Assembly (NCBI RefSeq): GCF_013377015.1
Contig: NZ_JACABA010000007.1
Span: 1-64,000 of the forward strand
Direction: 5' to 3'
DNA from: Rhodopseudomonas sp.
Lineage (GTDB): Bacteria > Pseudomonadota > Alphaproteobacteria > Rhizobiales > Xanthobacteraceae
DNA length: 64,000 nucleotides
This document shows positions 15,099-23,262 of this stretch, piece by piece. The translations under genes and the position numbers were made by a program. The notes below the pieces were generated by a model. The model was not told where the DNA came from, searched no databases, and worked only from the letters and a program-made list of their open reading frames with translations. Positions within the stretch are counted from its first letter, which is position 1; each line of letters opens with the position of its first letter.

Positions 15099-16367
15099 CT
15101 AAACTCGATATCGCATTGCGACTACGTTTTGCCCACAACTGGTATCAGCCGGTCCACTACAATAGTTTTCCCAATCCGCCATGAGGCGGACACGCTTGTC
15201 GAATAGATCTCCGCGGCGATACGCGGCCTCGGTTTTGTCCTTCACCGCGTGCGCCAGCGCCATTTCGACAACCTCGTTCGCGTAGCCGGTGGTTTCGGCA
15301 GCCCAATCCCGGAACGTTGACCGGAAGCCGTGCACGGTGGCGCCCATGCCCTTCATTCCGCGGACCAGCTCAAGCATCGCCATGTTGCTGAGAGGCTTCT
15401 TTGCCTTCGCCCCGGGAAATACAATTTCGCCCTCGCGCGGCAAATTTTCGAGGATCTGAATCATCCGATCGCTGAGCGGGACGCGGTGATCGACGCCGCC
15501 TTTCATTCGAACCGCCGGCACATTCCAGACCTTTTCGACGACGTCGATCTCTGACCACAGCGCGCCAATGGTTTCGCCGGTCCTCGTGGCGCTCAGGATT
15601 GTCCATTCGAGCGCGCGGGCCGACACAGCCTTGTTCGCGCGCAACTCACCCATGAGCCCGGGAAGCTCTTTGTAGGGCAACGCCCAATGGTGTTTGACCT
15701 TCGCCACTTTGGACGGGTTCGCCAGTACGTTCTCAAGGTGTCCCTTCCAACGGGCCGGGTTCTCGCCGTCGCGGTAGTGGTGCGCCTTCGCCCAATTCAG
15801 CACCGACTCGATCCGGCCGCGAACCCGCTTGGCGGTTTCGGTCTTTTCCTTCCAAATCGGCCGAAGCACTTTCAGCACTAGGGCGGTGTCAATGTCGACG
15901 ACGGATAGGCTGCCGATCACCGGGTAGGCATAAGTGGTCAGGGTGTTTTGCCACTGGTCCCGATGCTTTGGGTTTTTCCACTCCGCCTCGTTGTCGCGGA
16001 TGAATTGTTCGACGGATTCCCGAAAGGTGATCGTCTTGGCCTTCTCCAGCCGCTGGGCGGTCCTTGCAGCGACCTTAGCGTCCAGCGGGTCAATTCCCGC
16101 CTTGAGGCTTTCGCGCGCACAGTAGGCCCTGTCGCGGGCTTCTCTGGTGGTCACACCGCCGTCGCGCTTGTTCATGCTGACAGGCCCGAGACCCATCTCG
16201 CGAGAGGTGGTCCCGCCGCGCATGTATCGGAACAGCCACGATTTGGTGACGCCGCCATTCTTTGCGGCGGTGACCTGCAGATATAGGCCGCCACCATCGG
16301 AATAGCGGCCCGGGACTTCGGTCGTTTCGACGAACTTTGCGGACAAATTATTCAACGTCCTTGCCAT
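15099..16367 (-). CDS. Tyrosine integrase, P4 type
   Basis: A 422-residue recombinase. The N-terminal DUF4102-type arm-binding domain reads RYSDGGGLYLQVTAAKNGGV; residues about 110-210 form the SAM-like core-binding domain; the catalytic domain shows ATRTGE (R262), a beta-strand Lys (K289), HGFRSTFRDW (H346, R349), LAHA (H373) and the nucleophile in AAYRRGD (Y383). All catalytic residues are present. GGAGG precedes the ATG. The gene lies 155 bp from attR and is transcribed into the element, as expected for P4-type integrases at tRNA genes. Confidence 0.95.
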   Translation of the reverse strand: MARTLNNLSAKFVETTEVPGRYSDGGGLYLQVTAAKNGGVTKSWLFRYMRGGTTSREMGLGPVSMNKRDGGVTTREARDRAYCARESLKAGIDPLDAKVAARTAQRLEKAKTITFRESVEQFIRDNEAEWKNPKHRDQWQNTLTTYAYPVIGSLSVVDIDTALVLKVLRPIWKEKTETAKRVRGRIESVLNWAKAHHYRDGENPARWKGHLENVLANPSKVAKVKHHWALPYKELPGLMGELRANKAVSARALEWTILSATRTGETIGALWSEIDVVEKVWNVPAVRMKGGVDHRVPLSDRMIQILENLPREGEIVFPGAKAKKPLSNMAMLELVRGMKGMGATVHGFRSTFRDWAAETTGYANEVVEMALAHAVKDKTEAAYRRGDLFDKRVRLMADWENYCSGPADTSCGQNVVAMRYRV

Positions 16368-16521
16368 AGCTAGCCTCCACTACCCACAGACGTACCCACA
16401 AATAGAGTGTATATTGGTGTGCGTTAGTATGCAAGAGTCAGCAGCGAATAAATAGAGAAACGTCCGTAATTGCTGCCTTAAACGCACGAGTAAGCAAAAG
16501 TGCGCATTCTCTGACGGCAGA

Positions 16522-16535
16522 CACCCCTTCCGCCA
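16522..16535 (+). repeat. attR, 14-bp direct repeat
   Basis: An exact copy of the last 14 bases of tRNA-Ser(TGA), located upstream of the integrase gene. It defines the right end of the element; sequence to its right resumes the chromosome. Confidence 0.85.
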
Positions 16536-16786
16536 ACCGTCAACGATTTCAATGGGTTTGCCACTCTATCAGCGGAGCGGTTTGCCACTTCCGTTCATCG
16601 ATCGTTCGCGGCCTTCTCCCCAAGCCGCACGCCGTGTCGGCGGCCATGACCTTTCGGCGCGTCCGCTGAACATACTTGCGAGCCTCGTCATCGGTCACCC
16701 AATCTGGTTGAAGTCATACGCCAGCGCCGCGCACTGTTCTTCGCGGGTATAACGGCTCACTACCTTGAGGGACCTAGCGCGGGACT

Positions 16787-17755
16787 TTATGCGTCCACCT
16801 GTTCGCCGGCCGCAGCAGACCCTGACCGTGAAGCGGCGTGCGCAGCAATCTTCTCAACGAGCGCAAGACAGTCGGGCCTATCGCTCGCGCCTCCCGGTCC
16901 CCAATGCTTGCGCGCATCGTCGATGGAGTAATTCCGGCAACCAGCTAAAACGCGCCATTGTTCGTCTAGTACAACACCCTCGAAGCGGTAACCGCGCGAG
17001 TCGACGCCAGCAAAAACGTAGTCAGGCGATCGCTTAATCTCGGCTCCTGGCGCGGCCTTCAGCTCAGTCAGCGCCGTGCAGCCGCTGGCGTCGACGGTCT
17101 TGGCCGCACCGGCCTTCAGCTCAATCAGCGCCGTGCAGCCGCGGGCGCAAACGGTCTTGGCCGCATCGGTCTTCAGCTCGGTCAGCGCCGTGCAGCCGCT
17201 GGCGTCGACGTACTCGGCCGCATCGGCCTTCAGCTCAGTTAGCGCCGTGCAGCCGCGGGCGTAGACGTAATCGGCCGCATCGGCCTTCAGCTCAGTCAGC
17301 GCCGTGCAGCCGCTGGCGTCGACGTATTCGGCCGCATCGGCATTCAGCCCGGTCAGCGCCGTGCAACCGCTGGCGTCGACGTACTCGGCCGCATCGGCGT
17401 TCAGCTCGGTCAGCGCCGTGCAGCCGCGGGCGTCGACGTACTCGGCCGCATCGACATTCAGCTCAGTCAGCGCCGTGCAGCCGCAGACGTAGACGGTCTC
17501 GGCCGCATCGGCCTTCAGCTCAGTCAGCGCCGTGCAGCCGCTGGCGTAGACGGTCTTGGCCGCATCGGCCTTCAGCTCGGTCAGCGCCGTGCAGCCGCTG
17601 GCGTCGATGGTCTTGGCCGCATCGGCCTTCAGCTCAGTCAGCGCCGTGCAGCCGCTGGCGTCGATCGAGAGGATCTTTGATTGTTCCATCGCCAAGAAGT
17701 CGGCGACGGAAGTTCGCTCGCCGTTGACCACGATGTAAATCTGTCCTGCGTTCAC
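16787..17755 (-). CDS. Eleven-repeat LRR-like protein
   Basis: A 322-residue protein. Residues 31-239 are eleven tandem 19-residue repeats of consensus VDASGCTALTELKADAAKT. The spacing of Leu and the GC-TALTEL core recall bacterial leucine-rich repeats, though each unit is shorter than usual. The 30-residue head (QIYIVVNGERTSVADFLAME) and the 80-residue tail (DYVFAGVDSRGYRFEGVVLD onward) are not repeated. I chose the GTG at 17755 because GAGGAG lies 5 bases upstream; an ATG further up has no such site. No signal peptide or membrane segment, so probably cytoplasmic. Function unknown. Confidence 0.7.
   Translation of the reverse strand: MNAGQIYIVVNGERTSVADFLAMEQSKILSIDASGCTALTELKADAAKTIDASGCTALTELKADAAKTVYASGCTALTELKADAAETVYVCGCTALTELNVDAAEYVDARGCTALTELNADAAEYVDASGCTALTGLNADAAEYVDASGCTALTELKADAADYVYARGCTALTELKADAAEYVDASGCTALTELKTDAAKTVCARGCTALIELKAGAAKTVDASGCTALTELKAAPGAEIKRSPDYVFAGVDSRGYRFEGVVLDEQWRVLAGCRNYSIDDARKHWGPGGASDRPDCLALVEKIAAHAASRSGSAAAGEQVDA
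17039..17665. repeat. 57-bp tandem repeat, 11 units
   Basis: Eleven head-to-tail 57-bp units, highly similar at DNA level, lie within the LRR-like gene; unit changes are mostly in the codons for positions 2-4 and 12 of each 19-mer. Such coding minisatellites change copy number by slippage or recombination. The array has no unique spacers, so it is not CRISPR. Confidence 0.9.
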
Positions 17756-18176
17756 AATTGGTCTCCTCGCCAAGGTTACCTCAGAGTCTTCCTTCGCGGC
17801 GCATCTGGGCCTCAACGGCCCTACGCTCTCCTGCGGCGAGCTTCCGCCCCTCGGACGCTGCGCCAAACGTCTAGCCGCGAAGCGCCTTGATGGTCGATGT
17901 CTGCAGTCCGCCGAGACCTCTCAGCGACGCGCCGAAATCGGCGACCTTGGTAAACCGCTTGAAATTGTCGTTCCCTCGACCACTTGCAAGAAAGCTCCGT
18001 CATCGAGCCCATGTGGCCCGGTGGCGGGCCTTTTGTCGTTTTGGAGGCCGGAAGATCGGCCAGATTGAGCCCGTGGGCCACGATCCCGGCCTGCCCGGTG
18101 GTCTGTAGCCCGGCGATCCCGGACGCATGGGAGAGGCCGGTAGAGGCTCGTGATACCGTGGAATTTGCCCAGGCGA
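17756..18176. other. No gene supported
   Basis: Open frames exist on both strands but none shows a domain, good codon pattern and ribosome site together. A leftward frame reading GLQTTGQAGIVAHGLNLADL hints at an old coding remnant that is out of phase with its possible continuation; nothing firm can be said. Confidence 0.4.
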
Positions 18177-18443
18177 TCAATCGACCGCCAACGGCCGGTA
18201 GCGACCGAAATCGGCCGGGACCGCGGCGCCGGTGCCGAACATCCGGCCGATCATCATGGCTCCGATCTCGCTCGTGAAATGCGAATCATCCAACCAGTAT
18301 CTGGTGTCGTCGCTGAGCCAGGCGGGCGAAGCAAAATCCCACAGCGGATTGACCGCCCAGGCCTTGCCGACTTCCTGCGCCCAGCAGCGCGACGGCGCGG
18401 GCTGCGATCTGCAATCCCGACCTGCGTCGCATCGCGAGCTCAC
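18177..18443 (-). pseudogene. C-terminal fragment, SGNH-like
   Basis: Only the last 55 or so residues look genuine: WDFASPAWLSDDTRYWLDDS, then HFTSEIGAMMIGRMFG. The DDSHFTSEIGAMM segment is what the C-terminus of SGNH/AlgX-like envelope proteins looks like (the conserved Asp-x-x-His pair). The frame has no plausible start or N-terminal domain and collides directly with the end of the neighbouring gene, so it is read as a truncated remnant. Confidence 0.35.
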
Positions 18444-19784
18444 TCAAAAGCGAACCGTTGGTCCGACCGAGACCGACAGGTTGTTGGTGCGGTAGTTTGG
18501 CAAGTTGGAATCGATCTTGAAATAATTCAGCTGGGTGCGGACGCCGATATTGTCGACCAATTGTGCGTCGAAGATCGCGCCAACGCGATACTCCTTGTCG
18601 CGGCGGACGGTCGGATCGACGACGAGATTCGCCGCCTGGTAATTGGAGCTGCTGTAGCCCGCGGTCGGCGCGAACACGAACTGATGCGGCGTGCCGAACA
18701 GCGGCACCGCGAATGCGATCGGCACCGCCATGTCGATGGCGGTGCGCTTGTAGCTGTTGTAGCCGACGACCGCCTGGTTGGAATCATAGCCGAGCCGCGT
18801 GGTCCAGTGCAGCTGGCCGAACGTCAGATCGGTGGCGATCGCCGCAGTCAAGAGGTCGCCGCTCTGCTCGCTCGCGGTCGGATAGTTGGTCGAATCGACG
18901 AACCGCCGATGCCGGCTCTCGACCAGGGCCTCGGCGCTGCCGAGGCTGCCCAGCGCGGTGCGCGCCGACAGGCCGCCGCCGGCGGCGTTGAAGTAGTCCG
19001 CGTCGCCGAGCCAGACCTTGTCGCCGATGCCGTAAACTTTGAACGAGGCGCTCTGTCCGATCGCCACGCGCTGACCCAGCGTGAGTTCGACCAGACCGAG
19101 GTTGAACTGCGACAGTCTGTTCTGCCGCGAATCGAGGCCGAGGAAGCCGACCTCGATGGCATCGCCGCGCAGGTCCAGCTTGTGGGCGTAGTTCGCCACC
19201 ACGGTCTGGAACGCATTCCAGTCCGGCTGCTTGCCGTATTTGGCATCGAGCACTGCGTCCTGCCCGAGCGCGCGGACCTGCAGCCCGTTGGGGCCGACAT
19301 TGGCGTTGGACTGGTGGCGGACGCCGCCGTGCAGGAACACGGTGTATTCATCGCGCGACAGCCGGCGATCGATCTCGGCGAGGTAGGCCATCACCTGGCC
19401 GCGGAGCTCGGCCGGCAGATCGGCACCCTTGAGGGCCTCCTGGAAGTAACCGCGCGCGATTTCGAACGAGCCGAGCTTGAAATACAACACGCCAAGCTGG
19501 AGTCTGACCCGCGGCAGGTCTGGATTAGTCAGCAGCATTCGCTGCAGCGCGCCGATCGCCGCTTCATAGTCGCCGCGGGCGACCGCCTGTTCGGCGAATT
19601 TGAAGCTAACATCCAGATCGGACGGGCTCTGGTACATCTGCTGGGCCAGCGCCTCGTAGTCCTGCTGGACCACCGCGGATGCGACTATGGGCTGTTGCGC
19701 CGCCGCGCCGGAATGATCCAGGGCGAAGGCCGCGACAACACAACAGGCCGTGGCCTTCCACCTGAAACTCACGTCGCGCCTCAA
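18444..19784 (-). CDS. TPR/beta-barrel outer-membrane protein
   Basis: A 446-residue protein with a signal peptide (hydrophobic core CCVVAAFAL, cleavage near GAAAQQ), then TPR units at about residues 40-140 (FAEQAVARGDYEAAIGALQR, then LGVLYFKLGSFEIARGYFQE), then a long strand-rich region of alternating hydrophobic residues ending in a C-terminal Phe (VSVGPTVRF), the BAM insertion signature. This matches SLAM-like surface-lipoprotein assembly modifiers and related TPR-porin proteins. The substrate is unknown. It lies in the outer membrane with its TPR domain in the periplasm. Confidence 0.75.
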   Translation of the reverse strand: MRRDVSFRWKATACCVVAAFALDHSGAAAQQPIVASAVVQQDYEALAQQMYQSPSDLDVSFKFAEQAVARGDYEAAIGALQRMLLTNPDLPRVRLQLGVLYFKLGSFEIARGYFQEALKGADLPAELRGQVMAYLAEIDRRLSRDEYTVFLHGGVRHQSNANVGPNGLQVRALGQDAVLDAKYGKQPDWNAFQTVVANYAHKLDLRGDAIEVGFLGLDSRQNRLSQFNLGLVELTLGQRVAIGQSASFKVYGIGDKVWLGDADYFNAAGGGLSARTALGSLGSAEALVESRHRRFVDSTNYPTASEQSGDLLTAAIATDLTFGQLHWTTRLGYDSNQAVVGYNSYKRTAIDMAVPIAFAVPLFGTPHQFVFAPTAGYSSSNYQAANLVVDPTVRRDKEYRVGAIFDAQLVDNIGVRTQLNYFKIDSNLPNYRTNNLSVSVGPTVRF

Positions 19785-19977
19785 ACTGCTCCTGTCGATG
19801 ACGATCGTTCCGCGTCATCCAGCCCGGCAATCTTGGGAGCAACCGACGCGAATGGGTATCGGCTTTTGCGCAGGTGGCCGTCATTGTCGACGGCCGTGAC
19901 CTTTATGCCACGTCGCGACGCCGCAGGACCCGTTCAACATCCTGAGATGATGAGGCGATCTCAGAACGCCGCGACGG

Positions 19978-20754
19978 TCAGTCGAGCCCGCGCTCGCGGC
20001 TCAGCCCGACCATTTCGGCGATGAAGATCGCCTTCTGCTTGGCGTCGAGGCTGGCGAACAAGGGCTCGGCGCCGTCGGCGACGGCGCGCTGGTCGGCGGC
20101 GCGGTCGACCAGGAACTGGGCCTCGTTGCGCATCTGCTCGATGATGTCGTCGGGCGGATCGCGCAGCGCGCGGGCGTTGCGCAGATTGAGCCGGTCGGCG
20201 CCGTGCTGGCCGAGATAATGCATCGCGCTGCTGAAGATGCCCCAATGCTTCTCCTGCTCCGGTGTCAGTTTCAGCTCGGCCTTGATCCGCTCGATATTGG
20301 CGTCGGAGGTGGCGACGATCTGCTCCGCGGTCAGCGCCACCGGCGCGGGCGGCGGTGTCGGTTTGGCAGCCTTGACCCCGGCTTTGTTCGCCGCCCGCTC
20401 GGCGGCGCGCTCCGCGGCCTTCTCGGCCTTGGTCTGCTTCGGCGCGGTCGCCGCGGGCTGCTCGCGCGCCGGGCCACGCGAACTATCTACCGGACCGCGC
20501 GCGTTGTTGCCGGTGACGCCACCGAGTACGCCGCCGACCACGCCGACGAAACCGCCGATCGCGCCGCCCAGCACGCCGCCGACCGGCCCCGCCGCCTTGT
20601 TGCCGGCGCGCGCGCCCTGCTCGACGCCCTGCACCAGCCCCTGCGCCAGGCCCGCGGCGGGGGTGATCAGCAGCGCCAGCATTGCGAGGCCGCTGGCGGT
20701 GGAGAGGGAGCGGCGGCGCTGGGACATCGAGGTCGTGGGCATGCGGTTCTCCAT
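19978..20754 (-). CDS. LTXXQ-motif periplasmic protein
   Basis: About 258 residues. A signal peptide (RRRSLSTASGLAMLALLITP, cleavage near GLAQ) is followed by a glycine-rich segment (VGGVLGGAIGGFVGVVGGVL), an Ala/Lys-rich linker and a helical C-terminal domain with LKLTPEQEKHWGIF and LFASLDAKQKAIF, the two LTxxQ-type motifs of the Spy/CpxP family. Such proteins buffer envelope stress as periplasmic chaperones. I used the ATG at 20754; the next ATG at 20742 is equally plausible. Confidence 0.7.
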   Translation of the reverse strand: MENRMPTTSMSQRRRSLSTASGLAMLALLITPAAGLAQGLVQGVEQGARAGNKAAGPVGGVLGGAIGGFVGVVGGVLGGVTGNNARGPVDSSRGPAREQPAATAPKQTKAEKAAERAAERAANKAGVKAAKPTPPPAPVALTAEQIVATSDANIERIKAELKLTPEQEKHWGIFSSAMHYLGQHGADRLNLRNARALRDPPDDIIEQMRNEAQFLVDRAADQRAVADGAEPLFASLDAKQKAIFIAEMVGLSRERGLD

Positions 20755-20953
20755 TGTCGGCGTCGCGGCCATGCCGCAGGCGCCGATGATTCGTGTCAAG
20801 ATGGTAGGGTGACCGATCAGGGTGAAAGGATTAGGGCGGGCCATTCTCAACGCGGCGGCGCGCGAATCGTTCACGCCGCTTGACCACGGCCACCGCCACA
20901 GCCTCAATGCCGCGGCGCGGCCCGCGCGCCGATCTAGCGACCGGAGAGTCCGC

Positions 20954-21409
20954 ATGACCGCAGCCGCCGCAACCCACCCGTTCCAGCGCAGCCATTCTGT
21001 CGTGATCGCGGCCGAGCCGGCCGCCGTGTTCGACTACGTCACCAATCCGAAATCATGGCCGCAGTGGCTGCCGTCCTCGCACCAGATCGATTGCGACGAT
21101 CGCCCGATGCGGTTCGGCGACACCTTCCACGAGCACTGGAGCACGCGCTCCGGCCCGGTCGATCTCGACTGGCTGGTAATCGCCTGCGAACCGCCGCGAC
21201 TGTGGATCGGCCTGACGCAAACGCCGTTCATGGGCCCGATCGTGGTGCAGTACATCTGCGAGAGCGTCGACGGCGGCACCCGCTTCATCCGCACCTTGCG
21301 TAACCCGGCGCGACCGAAGGAGCCGACGCAGGAGATGATCCAGCGGATCGACGACGAAGCGATGCTGGGGCTTGGGAATATCAAGAGGGCGATGGAGGAG
21401 ACGAAGTAA
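20954..21409 (+). CDS. SRPBCC (START-like) family protein
   Basis: A 151-residue protein with the polyketide-cyclase/dehydrase pattern: FQRSHSVVIAAEPAAVFDYV, then TNPKSWPQWLPSS, a central beta sheet and the long C-terminal helix (EMIQRIDDEAMLGLGNIKRA). These proteins bind hydrophobic small molecules or act as cyclases; the ligand cannot be read from sequence. The start is the ATG at 20954; upstream codons are low-complexity Arg/Ala. Confidence 0.8.
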   Translation: MTAAAATHPFQRSHSVVIAAEPAAVFDYVTNPKSWPQWLPSSHQIDCDDRPMRFGDTFHEHWSTRSGPVDLDWLVIACEPPRLWIGLTQTPFMGPIVVQYICESVDGGTRFIRTLRNPARPKEPTQEMIQRIDDEAMLGLGNIKRAMEETK

Positions 21410-21496
21410 CAAGCGACACCCCGAGAAAATCAATTTAGAATATTGTGTTTCCCTCTCTCTTTGGCAACCATTGCAAGACTCATAGCACCGCATCTC

Positions 21497-22159
21497 ATGA
21501 AATCCTTACACGACGTACTTTATACCACGCACCAGACAGGATACTGTCAGTTCTCGTTCATAGACCTGCCCATAGAGGTGCTATTGAACGCTCTCCGAAG
21601 ATCAAATTATCGAATTACGACCACCGATCTCCAGGTAAAATTCAAGGAGAATGCAAGGCAACTTAGCTTGTCAAAGAAATACGGCACTGGACGATTTCCT
21701 TTTCATACCGACTTTGCATTTCGCGCAATTCCGCCGCGATACATCGCGCTTTGCAATCCCTATTCAACATCGTTCGAACGAGGCACAAGCGTTTGTTACA
21801 TCCAAAATTTGCCTGCCAAATTGCGAGAAGATATTCGAAGATCAATTTGGGACCTCATGACGGCTAGCGGACGATGTGTAATCGACGGGCACATTCTCTT
21901 TGCCATGAACGAAGGGTATCGGTGGGATTGCGACTTCCTTCAGCCAGCCAACAAATACGCCATTGAAGCTCGAGGACACGCAGAAGCTGACATGGGAGCC
22001 GCTAGCGAAATCGTTAGATGGAAGCCGCAATCAGCAGTCCTGATCGACAACTGGAAATGTACTCACGCCAGAATGGATGCCCCTGAGTTGGGTCTCGATT
22101 CTAACCGTAAATTGATGAGATATGAGGCTTGGGGCGATGGAAGAATGGTCACGAGATAG
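21497..22159 (+). CDS. TauD/TfdA-like 2-oxoglutarate dioxygenase
   Basis: A 220-residue protein in AT-richer sequence. FPFHTDFAFRAIPPRYIAL supplies the facial-triad H70 and D72, VLIDNWKCTHARMD the distal His (H190), and SNRKLMRYEAW the Arg (R204) that holds 2-oxoglutarate. This is the TauD/clavaminate-synthase core, somewhat shorter than the usual 260-300 residues. Fe(II)-dependent hydroxylation is expected; the substrate is unknown. The end overlaps the start of the HEPN-type gene by 23 bases, so they are co-translated. Codon use differs from flanking core genes, which suggests acquisition. Confidence 0.7.
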   Translation: MKSLHDVLYTTHQTGYCQFSFIDLPIEVLLNALRRSNYRITTTDLQVKFKENARQLSLSKKYGTGRFPFHTDFAFRAIPPRYIALCNPYSTSFERGTSVCYIQNLPAKLREDIRRSIWDLMTASGRCVIDGHILFAMNEGYRWDCDFLQPANKYAIEARGHAEADMGAASEIVRWKPQSAVLIDNWKCTHARMDAPELGLDSNRKLMRYEAWGDGRMVTR

Positions 22160-23099
22160 CCTTTGGAATAAGGGAAAGACATATATCAACCGGGCATTTG
22201 AGGAGGATCGAAAAAGTGAGATGTTTCCATTCTTCGCCTGTCTTGGACTCGAATTTCTGGGACGAGCCGCATTAGCAAGCGTGCATCCCGCCCTGCTGGC
22301 CGACCCACAGGACGGCAAGAATATTCTTTATGCTTTCGGCTTTCCTGCAACTGCGAAGCCAATATCGATCCCAGCGAATACGGTCTATTCAAGGTTAAAA
22401 TTCGTCGTCACAGACTTTTCTGAAGACGATTTTAATTTCTGCTCAAAAATGTCCAACCTGAGGAACTTGGAACTGCATACCGGAGCATTCGCTTACTCAG
22501 GACTTCCCTCCGGCCAATGGGTCGTTAACTTCTATCGAGTGATCGAGAAAATAATTCGATCTCTCGGAAACACACTCGAAGATGCCCTTGGGAGCGAACA
22601 TGCAAAGCAAGTATCTGCTGCAATAGCCAAAGCAGCCCAGGATGTAACGAAGGAAGTTCGGGAGCGTGTCGGAAAAATCAAAGGGGGTTTGAAGGTTCTT
22701 AGTGCGGAGGAAATATCGGCTCGACAGACAACACACGAGCCGAAATTTGTATCGATGCTTCACAAATCAGGGGTTGGATTTTTTGCTAGAGAATGCCCGG
22801 CATGCGGAAGCAAGGGGTATCTGGTCGGCATACCGATCGGTGCCCAAACGCCAAGATTGAGGGATGGCGAAATCGTCTCTCAGAAAATTTTCTGGCCATC
22901 AAAATTTGAGTGCAAGGTGTGCGATTTAAAGCTCAACGGATATGAGGAACTACAGGTTGTCGATCTCGGCGACGAAATTGTTGATGAGGACACACATGAT
23001 CCCGTCGACTATTTTGGCATCGACGTTTCCGAATATATTACCGATGATATGCTGGAGGCGCATCATAATGAACGGATGTACGACTACGGAAACGACTAA
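22137..23099 (+). CDS. HEPN-like protein with zinc ribbon
   Basis: A 320-residue protein. Residues about 10-150 are helical (FFACLGLEFLGRAALASVHP, then SNLRNLELHTGAFAY) and contain RNLELH (R109, H114), the Rx4H motif of HEPN RNases, with the polar Asn after Arg that the family favours. A linker follows (about 150-200), then a Cys4 zinc ribbon (CPACG at 220-223, CKVCD at 259-262) and an acidic tail. HEPN domains cleave RNA in toxin-antitoxin and phage-defence systems. Pairing with an overlapping dioxygenase gene is unusual. No characterised family is recognised. Confidence 0.65.
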   Translation: MEEWSRDSLWNKGKTYINRAFEEDRKSEMFPFFACLGLEFLGRAALASVHPALLADPQDGKNILYAFGFPATAKPISIPANTVYSRLKFVVTDFSEDDFNFCSKMSNLRNLELHTGAFAYSGLPSGQWVVNFYRVIEKIIRSLGNTLEDALGSEHAKQVSAAIAKAAQDVTKEVRERVGKIKGGLKVLSAEEISARQTTHEPKFVSMLHKSGVGFFARECPACGSKGYLVGIPIGAQTPRLRDGEIVSQKIFWPSKFECKVCDLKLNGYEELQVVDLGDEIVDEDTHDPVDYFGIDVSEYITDDMLEAHHNERMYDYGND

Positions 23100-23163
23100 A
23101 GTTGGAAGTTGACAAAGGTTTTATGTTGATTATATTCCTATTCATCCCGCTCGCGAGGGGCGC

Positions 23164-23171
23164 TTCTAGAG
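23164..23171 (+). repeat. 8-bp target-site duplication, left copy
   Basis: TTCTAGAG occurs immediately outside both ends of the IS element (also at 25362-25369). IS1595-family transposition generates 8-bp duplications, so this confirms the element boundaries. Confidence 0.8.
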
Positions 23172-23195
23172 GGCGATTATGCGGGACTTGACTGG
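23172..23195 (+). repeat. Left terminal inverted repeat of IS1595 element
   Basis: Twenty-four bases starting GGCGATTATGCGGG; they match the reverse complement of 25338-25361 with one difference (C versus T at the third base). Confidence 0.85.
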
Positions 23196-23262
23196 CCCGA
23201 TGGTCTACTAGCATGATTGTCCTTGGGCAAGTACTCTCCCGCCGGTAGAGTTGGGGGAGTGC

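Larger units (their letters stand above)
1077..16535. mobile_element. Integrated phage-like element in tRNA-Ser
   Basis: The element lies between two copies of a 14-bp repeat, the second next to a P4-type integrase gene. Nearly all genes run leftward in tight chains with stop/start overlaps (TGATG or ATGA). Modules from right to left are integration and regulation, replication (nuclease, primase halves, helicase), packaging (terminase small and large) and a short tail module. A small rightward block (ribbon-helix-helix regulator, lipoprotein, DUF3102-like gene) sits near the left end. I find no portal, head protease, major capsid, baseplate or lysis genes, so it is either a decayed prophage or a helper-dependent satellite. 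Confidence 0.85.

Noticed and set aside
17039-17665. Possible CRISPR array
   Set aside because: The 57-bp units are head to tail with no unique spacers and form one open reading frame; it is a coding minisatellite.
18150-20024. A 624-residue rightward frame
   Set aside because: It is antisense to the TPR/beta-barrel gene, which has a signal peptide and a C-terminal Phe signature.
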